A DNA stretch of 64,000 nucleotides from Voacanga thouarsii. Lineage: Eukaryota > Streptophyta > Magnoliopsida > Gentianales > Apocynaceae. Below the pieces are notes generated by a model. That model searched no databases, was not told where the DNA came from, and saw only the letters and a list, made by a program, of their open reading frames with translations. Position 1 is the stretch's first letter; each line of letters begins with the position of its first letter. Shown here one piece after another: positions 1 to 11,304 of the stretch. The translations under genes and the position numbers were made by a program. The DNA lies in contig JANUWF010001101.1 of assembly GCA_026120185.1 (NCBI GenBank), forward strand, positions 4,154,001 to 4,218,000, given 5' to 3'.

Positions 1-2427
1 GCATAGATCTAAATTTATCAAGACATGATCTAACCCCTACTAGCATAAATATGATCATGGCTTCAATAATCCAATATGAATATAAATCATATTCACCAAA
101 GGTGACATAATCTCTAGCATACTTCATCACAAATACTACCTATGACATGGAGACGTGCATTAAACCTCAAATCATCATACAATCAATCAAGATAATCCAT
201 CCATGCATAAATCCCATCTCTTTCATATTCATACATATATTCATGCTTCAATCCCAACAATACATACTCAAATCCTATCCACAATCCACCTTCTATCAAC
301 ATCACCCTAGAGACATGAATCTAGAATTTAAAAGAAGAGTTAACAAGGATTACTTGATTGATGAATACCTTGAAGGAGTTTCGAATGAATCTCAACCCCT
401 AGATGCCTAAATCCGTCCAAAGGAGATGAATGAAGCATGGCCATGGAGAAGAAACCATTCGGCCAAGTAAGTGAGTGGTTTAGCCAAGAGAGAGAGAGAG
501 AAGAAGAAGAAAGCTCATTAGCATTCTTAAACACATATATGTTCATTAGAGATGAAGATTAGCGAAGATGAAGATGATTGAATAATCCTACCTTGAAGGT
601 GTTCTTGAGCCTTTACAAAATTTCTGGTTTTTTATCCAAAAGTGCAAGTTGGATTTTGAAGTTTGATATTAAAAATGGTACGGATGGACTCACAAAAATG
701 AATAGATGAAATCTGGAATTTTTAGAGGTAGTTTGAAGTGATTTGGAGAGGTATTAGGTGAAAGAAAGTAGTAGGTGTTCTTGGTGTAGTGTGTGTGTTC
801 TTGGAGATTGAAGGGAATTGAGAGATTGTAGTGTAGCTGTCGAAAATTCTGAGGAAATTAGGCTACCCGAATTTCTGTAGGGTTTAGGGAGTTGTTTCTC
901 TGATTTGGAAGGAAAAAGGGAATGTTAGTTGTCACAATTCTTGAAGAATATTTTTAGGAAGTGAATTTGGAAACTAAATATTCCAAGAATATCTTGATTG
1001 TTGGAGAGTTTTGGAAGTCTACCATGGCTGACTGTTTGAGTAGAATTTCGGTGGGATTAATGCTGGTCTATGGGAGCTTATGGTGGCCGAAAGTATGGTG
1101 CTTAATGGTGAAGAAGAAGTCTGGTTATTTGGGGAATGCATTATGGGAAGTTGCTAAACAAAGGTGGCTGGAATTTTGGAAATCAATCAAGCTAAATTGT
1201 AGGGATTTGTTGGAGAGATTTTTGGACAGCCATTGCTGAATTTCGTGCAGAAGCTTAAGGGGAACAATGGAGCTCTGCTACTGGAGGTTTAAGGAAGGTT
1301 TTTGCAGAATAAGGTTGGTGTTTCGGCTGGGAGAAAAATAGAAAACAAAACTGGAACTTGGACTGCCCAGAATTTTCGCTGGGCAGATTTTCGGCTGCCA
1401 TTTCCAGCCGACTTGCAGAGGGTTTGAAGGGGGACTTCAGGGGTTTTCAAGGCTGGTTTCCAGCCTTCTTCATGGAGGAAAAACATGGCTAATGTGCTGC
1501 ACAAAATCTGGAAGAAAACAGCTTGGTTTTGGACTCTCAAAGTGGCGATTTGTACAGGAATTTTTCCTGTTGTTGCTCCAGCTTTGAGCAGTCCGAAAAT
1601 GGCCAAGAAATTCAAATTGTAAACTGATCCTAAAGAACATTTTTCTGGCAGAATTTGGAAGGGAATGTTAGCTAAGAAAGTCGACATTTTGAAGGCACAA
1701 CAAGCTGGAAAATTTTAGCTCATTCCAAGAAGGAAGATAAACTAGCTAGAGGGAATTTTCAGCCAATTCACTAGAGGGATTTTTCCTCTTGGAACTTCCC
1801 ACAACTCTTCCACATTTTTCAGACCATAAGAAGTCTTTTACCAAGGCATTTTGATCCTACAAGATCACAACACTTTACTGAAATTTCTGGAAAGAAAATG
1901 GCTAGAATCACTTGATCAAACTAATAAGTTGAGAATTAAGGAAAAATCAAAGATCAAGGAAAAATGAATTCCCTTTGGGAAATTCGAGTAGGTAAGGGTG
2001 TAGAATGAGGTTGTTCCTAACATGTCTCTCTTAGGACATCATCCCTACCTTACTCCAAGCTCATAAAGCCGAAATTACTCTTCCCCAAGCAAAAATAAAA
2101 TTAAATCAAGCTAAAGCTTCCATAATGGAGTTTGAACCCTAGACCTCAAGAATTAATTCCAAAGCTCCAACCACTAAACCACAATAACTCTTATTCTTAT
2201 TTTCCCCCTAAAAAATATTTTCCTATTCAATCCTCAAGCTATCTCCCTTTTTCCACCTCAAGTAAAAATTACAATTTTGCCCTTCTCACTCAATAATCAT
2301 AATCAAGCCCTCTAGACTATAAAACACAAATCCAAAGCACATAAAATCATACAAAAATATATTTAAACATGCAAATAAATATGCTATGCATCCCAACCCC
2401 CCTTACTCTAAGGTTAGCTTTGACTGG
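1..2427. other. Unassigned repeat-like non-coding region
   Basis: No convincing gene is seen on either strand. The DNA is AT-rich with short ORFs only. About 1290-1690 contains repeated words resembling gcagaattttgg and gccgattttc, and 2100-2400 holds a pyrimidine-rich stretch around the phrase tttgaaccctagacctcaag. Both are the style of the non-coding ends of plant LTR retrotransposons. No paired LTR, primer site or coding domain was found, so this assignment is a guess; it could equally be old intergenic DNA. Confidence 0.3.
485..511. repeat. GA/GAA microsatellite
   Basis: A short run of GA dinucleotides passes into GAA trinucleotides. No function is implied. Confidence 0.8.
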
Positions 2428-2681
2428 GGTTTCACATAATGAGTTGTTAGAGAGATCAATTCTAATAAGATACTGTAGGGATGAGAAATTTAGATTGTGG
2501 AGTGTAACTTTTATACCATAACTACTAAGGTTAACATGTGCTACTCTTCCAATATTGTTGCAGCCAATTCCAGCCCAATTGCATGGTTTTCCTTAATCCT
2601 AAGCTGACAAGAATGTTTGGCATTTACCATCTAAGTTAGCTTTCCATGTTAAAAGAGTGCTCTCTTCCCTATCAACTGGTA
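2428..2681 (-). pseudogene. LRR receptor-kinase N-terminal fragment (LRRNT_2), broken
   Basis: Read on the - strand in one frame from 2667, the sequence gives an LRRNT_2 cap of plant LRR receptor kinases. It shows LLTWKANLD, then a Cys-bearing CNWAGIGCNN segment, then the start of leucine-rich repeats (LRIDLSNNSL-like; here LIRIDLSNNSLCET). The family resemblance is to MIK2-like LRR receptor kinases, whose caps read ALLKWKASL...NPCNWVGISC. Two in-frame stops interrupt it (a TAG where Trp is expected and a TAA two codons later). Only about 80 codons remain; no further repeats, membrane segment or kinase domain is visible nearby, so it is a pseudogene scrap. The family call rests on motif recognition, not a search. 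Confidence 0.7.
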
Positions 2682-2739
2682 GCACATATGTGGCATTTAT
2701 ATGGATTTTAGGAACAATGATCTGTAAAGTAGAAACTAG

Positions 2740-4290
2740 TCAAAGAATACTGAAGCATAGAAATACTACAAAGATTATTACACTTGAAACTAGCTTTCTC
2801 ATTGGGGAACTTTAATGTACAAATCACAAGTTAAAAAAAAAAGAAACTTTTATCTAAGAAGGCAAGCACAACGATGTTGTGATCAAATAAAGAGCTACTT
2901 ATGGGTCCCAAGAATTGCCTAATTATCTTATTATATAATCCCCAGTGACACAAAGAGAATGCCTTTAAGACTACCAGTGGAATTAATATACAAGTTGATG
3001 TCTTATTCTAAGGATGTCCTATAATCTATTGGACTTTTCCAGTCTGTTTAAATCAAATTGCAACATTCATTTCATAAGCCTTTGATTAGTTTGATTTCTA
3101 AGTAACATTTTAGACTTGCCAATCCTTTCACAATCAGATTTGACTTATTATTTGTTTCTTACTTCTGCATCTAAAAGAGAAGGATACATTAACAAAATAT
3201 GCACTTTGATTACCTTGGCTTGAATAATATGTCTTTGGTAAGAAAGGAGGTTCTTCAGCCGATTCATTATCAACTATACATTCTGGGATTCTTTTTCTTG
3301 ATAAACAAACAAGTAAATTAGGCAAAAAGCCTCAAGATAATTTAATTGGGGAAGCTCAGCATTATTAAGCATTGGTAAACAGTACATGAGTCCTTTACTT
3401 TCAATAGGTTATTTTGTTGGAAATAAAGCACATGGAAACACAATACATGATCAATTAGCTACTATATGATTTTTTTCCTTTTTCGTTGACTAATAAAATC
3501 TATATTGTGCCAAGCATAGCAGTAAAGAATATGAAGAAAAAAATGTTGACTATGAAAAGCCTTGATGATCCTACCTATTGATATCGATCACACCATTTTG
3601 TAACTCTAGTAGCTTAAGATATCGATCGATATCTAGAAATCAAGTTGTGCCACCAATTCTTTCTCTTCTTTTCTCTTCCTTTTTCTTCTTTTTCCTTCCA
3701 CTCTTCACATTTCAATAATAAGTTTGATCAAAATTGCTTCACCTTTTGGTTCTTCTTACAAAAATAGGAATAATAAAAAGAATTAAAAGTAAGAAAAATT
3801 TTAAAATATACAATATATACGAAGTTTGATTAACTTAACCTACCTCTATATGGATAGGGAAAATTTTTCTTAGTATATTTCTTTCTGAGAAACTGCTTAC
3901 CAAGGGATTACAATATCAAACACTAAAACTATATATTTATATTATAATCTAATACCACCATAGGCTCTTATTGAATATTATTTTCACATTAAAATCCTAT
4001 AATTTTGGGTCAGGTCATAGTGATATTTCATATTGTTTTTAAGGAATGCAAATTTTTAAAGACATATTTATTCATATCTGGTGCTAATAATTGAAAATCT
4101 TTATAAAGAGATGAAACCAAAATAGTCATTTGAACTTTCATATTAAGGGTTGTAATTGTCATGCATCATCTAAATCACAAATTAGATTGATGTAATTTAG
4201 CATGATCAATGTAATTCAATGTTACTCTCTCGCTTTCTCCGTTCTTTCCTTTTATGAGTCGTCCCCCCTACTGTCATGGGGCAGAGCAAC
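2740..4290. other. Intergenic, no gene recognised
   Basis: AT-rich sequence with only short ORFs. A - strand ORF at 3134-3325 is not recognisable and is followed by a GT donor-like context, but there is no partner exon. A pyrimidine tract covers about 3655-3705. An 18-bp perfect palindrome lies at 3617-3634. Nothing else was seen. Confidence 0.5.
3617..3634. repeat. 18-bp perfect palindrome AGATATCGATCGATATCT
   Basis: Each half is the exact reverse complement of the other, with no spacer. A similar half-site (gatatcgatc) lies about 35 bp upstream. No element boundary coincides with it, so its role is unknown and chance is possible. Confidence 0.6.
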
Positions 4291-4309
4291 CCTTTTCTCC
4301 ATATCCACC

Positions 4310-4821
4310 TCGCCCACTGGATCCTTGTTGGAAAAGGAAATCATTCTCCTCCCTTTTTACCTCACCTAACATCATCATGCTTAAAGATAAATTTCTCCAC
4401 AAAGGGGAACCGGTAGTTTAATTCTTGAAAGATGAAATTAATGTTATGGTTGCCCCCACTTAGTTCCATTATACTTGTATCATTCTTTCAAGAAAGCTTT
4501 CTATAGAGGCACCCTAAAGGGATTTCGCACGATTGGTCTTAAGGGAGAGACTCAAATTGGATGGCTTGATAGCCGTCACATCCTTATTCATCCATCATTA
4601 AAAGAAGAACACTACGACTATGGATAAAAGATCAGTGGTATTTGCTAGGATTCCCAATAAGGATTTTTAAGCGGACTCCAGATTTTAGGGTTTCATATGA
4701 CCTTTCGGTGGTGCCAATTTGGGTAGGGTTTGAACATCTCCCTATTCATTACATCAACGATAGGAAAACCTTTGAAAATAGATGAAGCCACAACATCACT
4801 TTCATACCCTAGCATGGTAAA
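4310..4821 (+). pseudogene. LINE ORF1 remnant (DUF4283)
   Basis: Frame-shifting translation matches the DUF4283 domain at the N-terminus of plant LINE ORF1/gag-like proteins: KFLHKGEP, then FLKDEI, then WLDSRHILIHPSL, then a segment around FKRTPDFRVSYDL, then VVPIWVGFEHLPIHY and GKPLKIDEAT. This protein normally coats LINE RNA. Several stops and frame changes are present. The domain stops just after the point where family members read ATASLSRPSVAR and joins abruptly to endonuclease sequence, so the rest of ORF1, including its CCHC knuckle, is deleted. Confidence 0.7.
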
Positions 4822-5250
4822 AATATGCTGCTTGTTCCCAAGCCTCCAAAATTCCGCTGTGGACTGATCTTATGCACATCTCTTTCACTCTCACTAGTCC
4901 ATGCATAATAGGTGGTGATTTTAATATCATAGCTAATTCTTTTAAGTATGTAGATTCTACAACTCCAAATTTGGTTGCCATGAGTGATTTTGTTTCCTTC
5001 ATTAATGCTTGTCTATTACAAAATTTGGTCTTTAAAGGCAGCAAGTTTATATGGGTGTGTCATGGGGTTCATCTATGTAGAGAAAGGCTGAATAGAGTAC
5101 TTGTTAACTATGCTTAGGATTCCTTTTTTCACTGAACTATGGTCACTTATTTAGGCAGAGGAGGTTTAGATCATGCCCCTCTTCTCATTAGCTTGCACTT
5201 ATTGGCACTACCCTCTTTCCCTAAGGCCTTTAAGTTCAAAGCATGTGGTT
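4822..5250 (+). pseudogene. LINE ORF2 endonuclease remnant
   Basis: The reading YAACSQASKIPLWTDLMH leads into the AP-endonuclease motif GGDFNII, followed by RLNRVLVN and DHAPLLIS. These are the hallmark blocks of the plant LINE endonuclease (GGDFN; RLDRVLVN; SDHAPLL), which nicks target DNA to prime reverse transcription. Ser of the SDH triplet is replaced by Leu (GLDHAP), which alone would be expected to harm catalysis. The N-terminal part of the domain is absent because of the junction at about 4821. Stops follow after RVLVNYA. Confidence 0.75.
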
Positions 5251-5479
5251 AAGGCACCTAGAATTTCATAAGGAAGTGGAGAAAACTTGGAATTTTGAAG
5301 TCCATGGGAATGGCATGCAGATTTTCCTTTCAAAACTCTAAGCAACTAAGAAAGCCATTTTGATTTGGAACTCTCACGTTTTAAGTAATATTTTTTATAA
5401 AATCAGTAAGGCTTAAGACAATCTCCTACAAGCTAAAAATCTCTATGAGAATGATCCTTCTCATTTGAAAAGACAACAA

Positions 5480-6882
5480 TGTCACAAAGCTAAGGCTGAA
5501 CTAGCCTTTTGTCTACTGTGTGGAGGACTTTTGGAGGTAAGAATGTCATTTGTGATGGGCTAAGGAAGAAGATGCCAATACTACTTTCTTTCACAAGTAT
5601 TATACCTCCCAAAAGCAAAAACTTATTATTTCTTCCACTAGGAATTAACAAGGCCAATTATTGATTGATCAGTGCATCATTAAAGAGGCAGCAATGAATT
5701 TTTATAAGATACTAATTAAGTCCGGAATGAAAGACTCCATTGATTATTGATTCATAGCTTTATCAAATAATCCCAACTTTGGTGACAACCTTTGATAACC
5801 ACTCATTGGCTACCCTACCATCTCCTGAAGAGGTCAAAGTGCTGTAGCCAATGCTCTTGGCCCAAATGATTTTTCAAGCACTTTCTACACATCCTTTTGG
5901 GATCCTATCTCTAAAGACTTACATCAAGTAGTGTTAGACTTCTTTGTAGGGATTTTTTTCCCCCAAAAGGATTCACAAATACTTTGTTTATCTTAATTCC
6001 TAAAGTGTTATTTCCAAATTCATTTGCACATCAGCCTATGCAACTACTGTAATAAGGTCGTAACCAAGATTCTGGCTCTGAGAATGAGTGATTATTTGCA
6101 GTGCATTATCTCCAAAAATCAGTCCAAATTTGTTAAAAGAAGATACATTATGGATAACATCCTATTGGCATATGAGCTAGTGTAATCCTTGGATCGAAAA
6201 ACCCCAGGAAGAGACTTGATACTTAAACTTAGCATGGCAAAGGCTTTTGATAGACTATCTTGGCTTGTGCTATTAAAGGTTATACATCATTTTAGCTTTG
6301 GTTTACATGTTATTACACTGATCAAACATTGTTTGGATTATTGTTAGTTTTCAGTAGTAGTGAATAGATAATCGTGTGGTTTTTTAAATTATCTTGTAGT
6401 ATCTATCAGGGACACCCTTTATCTCTATCTCTCTTCTTCATCACACAAGAGCTATTGGTAGGAGGTTTGAACATATTTCTATAGAAGGGCAACATTATTC
6501 CATATTCAGTTTCATCCACATTACTCGGTGTTTCTCATTTGAGCTTTGCGGATGATATCATAATTTTCACCATGATAGTAAAAGGGGCTTTGTAGACTAT
6601 AGCTTCTTTTCTTTTTATCTATTAGAAGGTTTTCGAACAACAAGTCAATGCCGTAGAAAGTTTTTTTATTTTATCAAAAAAGGCTACTCCTGCACGGCAT
6701 GCTCCTGTTCATAGGTTTTTGGGATTTACTAAGGTAACTTTGCCCATTACCTACCGTGGATGTCCACTCTTTAAAGAGAGAAATAAGAAGATTTTCCTCC
6801 CTCCTATTATTGATAAGATCCAGCATAGAATCCAAGCTTAGAGGTATAAATTTTTATCATAGGCTGGCTGACTTCAAATGAT
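5480..6882 (+). pseudogene. LINE ORF2 reverse transcriptase remnant, 5' part
   Basis: Three-frame reading shows DANTTFFHKY (the usual linker before RT), ALGPNDFSSTFY, NQSKFVKRRYIMDNILLAYE, KAFDRLSWLVLLK and the catalytic block SFADDIIIFT near 6538-6570, then GCPLFKERNKKIFLPPIIDKIQHRIQA. These are the ordered RT blocks of plant LINEs. FADD is intact but stops and frameshifts are frequent. The segment ends at LQMI, where the solo LTR is inserted; the next residues, SSVLTSLPL, are found after it. Confidence 0.8.
6878..6882. other. Target-site duplication ATGAT (left copy)
   Basis: ATGAT flanks the solo LTR on the left and is repeated exactly at 8663-8667. Confidence 0.85.
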
Positions 6883-8662
6883 TGAAGATGAAATTGCAAG
6901 CAAATCACAGCGAAAACCAACCGAAGAATAGGGGGAAAAAACGCAGCAGTAGTTACAGACTGGAGCTGGCCTCAGTCCCGGCCAGACCGGGCTCTGAGAG
7001 GAAAAAAGATTTTTTTACCTCTTCTTGTTCTCAAAGTTGGCTGGACCGGAATATGTGGAACTGGGGTAGGTGTGCTAGTGGAAACCTCTGGTGCGATTCC
7101 TTCAAGCCTCCTACTGCGTCTGTGCATGTATATGAATGACAAATTCCCTCTCGATCTTCTAATATATGGCCTGCCTAATCCACGTTTGGTGAACAACTCA
7201 CAAGACTAAGGGATTTTTCAAAGAGAAAAGAGGGCTATCTACTTTTTCTTTTTTCTTAGAGAAGAAGAAGAAAACAACGTATGTCTTTATCCTCCTATTT
7301 AACCTAAATAAAATCTTAGGTTAAATTGGGCTTTTAATTTGACCTATTGGACTCTTAGTTTAGCCTTTTGAACCAAATTAATTATTCTAATTAGAACCAA
7401 ATAAATGACCCAATAAATAATTAATTTTCCAGCCCAAGTAAACTAGTCCAATTAACATGACTATATTCGTTTAGTCTCAGGTCAATCTTTAATTATTTAA
7501 ACTGGGCCAAAGCCCTGAAAAATTAATTAACCCTCTAAACTAATTTAATTAATTCTCTCTCTCTCTGTGGACCTTTATTTTATCCTAACCCAATAATTAA
7601 ATCAGGTTACTTAAATAAAATAAATTCTATTTAATTTAATTTAAGACCAATTCCTTAGTCTATGTATAATTAGGACTTACGGTGTATACTGGGGGATCAA
7701 AGGACACACCACATTGACTACTAAAATGATCAAAATACCCTTGTCATATAAATAGTTGTATTTTACATTTTAAATATTTTCTAATATCACCATAAGAAAA
7801 TATTGATCCTAAGAATAATGTCGCATTAGCAAAGTCTCCGACCTATAGGTGAAATGACTAAAATACCCCTCTATAAATCGCCGTGCATTAGAGAGGAAGA
7901 AATGTATTAACATCTCTCTAAATGACATCTACCATCTTTAGGCTTCTAGTCCAATGATCCATGACTTTCTGGATTGTTTCCGCTTTTCAAGAGAGCTACC
8001 CTAAAGCAAACATTCAAGTCATGTTTCCCAGAGCCCTAGATATTTAGATCATTCAAACAACCACAAGGGGCAATATAGTATAGAAACTATCTTGTACAAG
8101 TTTATTTTAACTAACTAGTCACACATACCCAACATGCAAGTATATTGGTCCTACGATAGAACCTCAACTAAAGTATATCAAAGTACATATTTCCAGCTTC
8201 GTCAGACCACCTACTCATACTCAAGTCATAGAGTACTAGTCTACACTGTAGTAGTAGTCTAGGTTTCTACCATATAGTACTTTAAGAAACCACTACTATA
8301 GGTCATGTTCTATGTATTCGAAATACGCTCATGTCATGAAGTGAGTAGACTACTCACTGGCTAAAGGTAAGCCATTCCCTATTTGAAATTCATAACACAA
8401 TAATCTAAACATAATGAGATTCCCATTCTCATCAATTGGTTAAGAACAAACGTTTATGTGTTAAGTAACCCATGATCCATACCTTACTGTGAAAGACCAT
8501 CATTCACATGAACCACTTACTTAAACACAATGGGTCTTTTCCAAACGTAATTGTGCACAAATAAAATGTAAATTCACAAACAATTTCTGAGAATAAATTC
8601 TTTTATTAAAATATTCAATGTTTACATCAGGAACCTAGTCTAAAAGGGCATATTTCCTAACA
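6883..8662 (-). mobile_element. Solo LTR (probably Ty1/copia, Angela-like), 1780 bp
   Basis: The block begins TGAAGATG and ends CCTAACA, the TG...CA of an LTR. It is flanked by the 5-bp duplication ATGAT. Read on the - strand it starts TGTTAGGAAATATGCCC, similar to the start of Angela/SIRE-type copia LTRs, whose LTRs have about this length. No internal coding region or second LTR is present, as expected after recombination between two LTRs. Removing it with one ATGAT restores the LINE frame (LQMI then SSVLTSL), which fixes both boundaries. It contains a GC-rich patch at about 6960-7080 and long AT-rich stretches. Confidence 0.88.
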
Positions 8663-8667
8663 ATGAT

Positions 8668-9064
8668 CTCATCTGTACTCACATCACTGCCTCTTCGTGT
8701 GCTTCACATAATGGCTCTTCCCAAAGCTATTTTCTATGAGGTAGAATGAATACTTGCAAGATTTTTTGGAGATCCATGGATGATTATGGCATAAAATACA
8801 TTGGCGAAACTAGAATTCTATTTCCTATCCTAAGCATGAAAAAGGTCTTAGCATTTGGAATATGAAGGATTTTGCTCGAAGCTTTGCATACAAGTAATGG
8901 GGGAAGTTTTGTAAGCAAGAATCCTTGTGGGCATGTTTTCTTCAAACTAAGTATGATCCCTAACTCTTGCATTTAGTCCAGATATGTGTGACACACGATG
9001 CTTCCCATTCTTGGAGAATGCTTCTCGCCATTAGGGATGAAGATGAATTGAGACGATATTTGGT
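8668..9064 (+). pseudogene. LINE reverse transcriptase C-terminal part, continued
   Basis: LINE coding sequence resumes after the solo LTR: SSVLTSLPLRVLHIMALPKAI (the usual block before the WG motif), then ILARFFG, then a segment corresponding to KSWHLEYEGFCSKLCIQVMGEVL in mixed frames, then [22 protein letters not shown]. In relatives this last block reads ASHSWRRMLAIRDEAEENIRW. It is cut at about 9064 by plastid DNA. Confidence 0.72.
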
Positions 9065-10678
9065 AAATATGTAATTATCTTGAATATATTAACTATTTCT
9101 TTATTTTTGGATCTCTTGGAAGGGACAAAGAAAGATCTTGTTCTTCTTCAACAATTTTGGATCTCTAGTGGACCTCTCCATAGGATTCGAACCCAGATGA
9201 AGTTCTGACCATCTATCAGAGAAAAAAGAACTAACGGATCTTGAAGGATTCCTAAGAAATTCTTCGATTTCTTCTAGAAGCCATCTACTTCTCACCTTTC
9301 GTGAATAGCTAGGACATTGAGGAATAGCCAGAAAGGCATTTCAGGAATTGGTCTGATTGTATCTCTGTTCATTCCGTTTGAAGAAATGAAGGATCCCAAA
9401 GAATTGATCTTTCTTTTAGTTGTTGAATCTCTCTTTGATTGACCAATGCGTGATATTCCAAATCCTCATTACTAATGGAATCCAAATGATCTCTGGATTG
9501 ATCAGAAGATTCTTTTAGTTGGCTAAAATTCGTTACTTGAACGAAACTAGATCTTGTGAAATCATATTGAATATTTGACGATACATTCCGTACCTTGCTA
9601 AAAAATGATCCCTGTTTACCAACCACACATTGTCTAACCAAATCTAAATCTCTCTGAATATGTTCCTCAAAAAATCGGATCTGTGCAGATTCTTCCCCCA
9701 ACTAACGAAGAGATTTTGGCAAAATTGCCACGTATGAAATTGAGTACTATTTTGCAAAGAAATAGCCCACTTATTTCTCGAGAAGGGATAGGAAACATGC
9801 TCAATATCATTTGATTGAGTAGTTGACCCAGTCCCTTGTTGTTTGAAGAAACCCCCCACTTCACTTTTTTCACGAAAAGCAGACATGAGATAAAAAATCT
9901 AGCGTTTCACTAAGATTTTGAATAGCGGTCTCGAATTCAAGTTGATTGTATTTTGCCTCTTCCTTAGAGAAAGACGATCAAACAATTCCCAATCTTGGTC
10001 TTTGCGGGTCTGATCATCCATATAATATACAAAAAGAAACTCCATATATTTGAGATATTTCTCTTTGAATAAGATCTTAATTCAAGCAACGGTTTCATTA
10101 GATATCTTACAACTAGAATCCCCCATTTTTTCGATCTAGTTCCTCCGCCACCGCAAACCCCAGTTAGATTCAGGGATGCTACACTTTTTAGTTATTAGGA
10201 GAACCCAAGTACTCTCTTTTAGATTCAGGAAACAACTCTCAGATATCTTTTTTCCTTTTGGAAGATACAGGAGCGAAACAATCAACCTATTGATATTAGA
10301 AGACCCTACGAATTCTTCCAATGTATTATTTCTGGGTCCAATGGAATTCCTAGGTATAGGAAAAAGTCCCATCAAATAGAGGTTTTTTCTTTTGACCATA
10401 TTTTGATTGCTAATTCGATATATAAAGACCATTACTACAAAGAGTATTACACCATTGATTGTGAAATATCAATTACTTATTGAACCCTATGAATTGCATG
10501 AAAGTAGGATACTCCAAATTCGGGGGTTAAAGAGTTTTATAAAATGTTCTTGGTGGAAAAAAAAAATGTGAATGAAAGATCCCACTGAATTAAATTGAGT
10601 CCATGAATCTACGAAATAGTGAGAATTCGTAATCTCTCTCAATTCGAAAATCTAGGATTTGAATTGATTTCCTTTCAT
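9065..10678 (-). pseudogene. ycf2: Plastid ycf2 5' part, nonfunctional nuclear copy
   Basis: On the - strand the start ATG at 10678 is followed by the ycf2 N-terminus (KGNQFKS), then the [88 protein letters not shown] and [19 protein letters not shown] blocks in order. Plastid ycf2 encodes a very large AAA-related protein of the import-motor complex, about 2,200-2,300 residues. Only about the first quarter is present and several frameshifts and small deletions break it, one right after the start. It ends in LINE sequence at 9065. Confidence 0.93.
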
Positions 10679-10766
10679 TGATTCCTCCTAAATGGCATTG
10701 ATTTATCCTAAAGATTTTATTCCAATTGGAATTTGGTTATTCACTATGTAGGACAATCCCCGCTAA

Positions 10767-10840
10767 GCATCCATGACTGAATGGTTAAAGCGCCCAACTC
10801 ATAATTGACAAATTTGTAGGTTTAATTCCTACTGGATGCA
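10767..10840 (+). tRNA. trnI-CAU: Plastid-derived trnI-CAU copy (probably nonfunctional)
   Basis: This is a 74-nt match to plastid tRNA-Ile(CAU). The acceptor stem GCATCCA/TGGATGC is intact, the anticodon loop CTCATAA is intact, and the T stem GTAGG/CCTAC is intact. Changes include loss of a closing pair in the anticodon stem (TTGG became TTGA) and a TTT replacing the usual TTC of the T loop. It lies in the NUPT between ycf2 and rpl23. The plastid enzyme that modifies C34 to lysidine would not be available to a nuclear transcript, so a role is unlikely. Confidence 0.85.
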
Positions 10841-11004
10841 CGCCAATGGGACCTTCCAATAAGTATATTGGAATTAGCTCTGTATCAATGGAATCTCATC
10901 ATCCATACATAACAAGTGATGTGGTATATTCATATCATAATATATGAACAGTAAGAACTAGCATTCTTATTGAGACTAGAACTCATAGGGAAGAAAATGG
11001 ATTT

Positions 11005-11286
11005 TTGGATGGAATCAAATATGCAATATTTACAGATAAAAGTATTTGGTAATTGGAAAAAAATCAATATACTTCTAATGTTGAATCGGGATGAACTAGG
11101 ATAGAAATAAAGCATTGGGTTGAACTCTTATTTGGTGTCAAGGAAATAGCTATAAATATTCATTGATCTCCAGGAAAGGGTAGAAGAATGGGATCTATTA
11201 TGGGACATACAATACATTACAGACGTATGATCATTACGCTTCAATCGGGTTATTCAATTCCACCTATTAGAAAGAAAAGAACTTAA
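11005..11286 (+). pseudogene. rpl23: Plastid rpl23, nonfunctional nuclear copy
   Basis: Full length at 94 codons including stop, exactly the size of plastid rpl23, so no net insertion or deletion has occurred. The start codon is TTG instead of ATG. In-frame stops appear at codon 16 (TAA), codon 30 (TGA) and again in the block that normally reads NSHRLPGKGRR. The rest reads clearly as L23: [38 protein letters not shown]. It sits between trnI and rpl2 as in plastid genomes. Confidence 0.95.
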
Positions 11287-11304
11287 ATCAAAATACTTAA
11301 TAGC

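Noticed and set aside
961..1239. 92-codon + strand ORF
   Set aside because: Trp-rich, low-information translation without recognisable family; starts with GTG in the reading given and sits in repeat-like DNA.
1289..1687. 132-codon - strand ORF near the left end
   Set aside because: No domain, start context or codon pattern supports it; it lies in repeat-like DNA.
3134..3325. Possible exon on the - strand (KRIPECIVDNESAEEPPFLP)
   Set aside because: It has a GT-like end and plausible composition, but no neighbouring exon, family match or start was found; left unassigned.
10767..10840. Functional tRNA-Ile gene
   Set aside because: It lies in a decayed plastid insertion, has a broken anticodon-stem pair, and its CAU anticodon needs plastid lysidine modification to read Ile.
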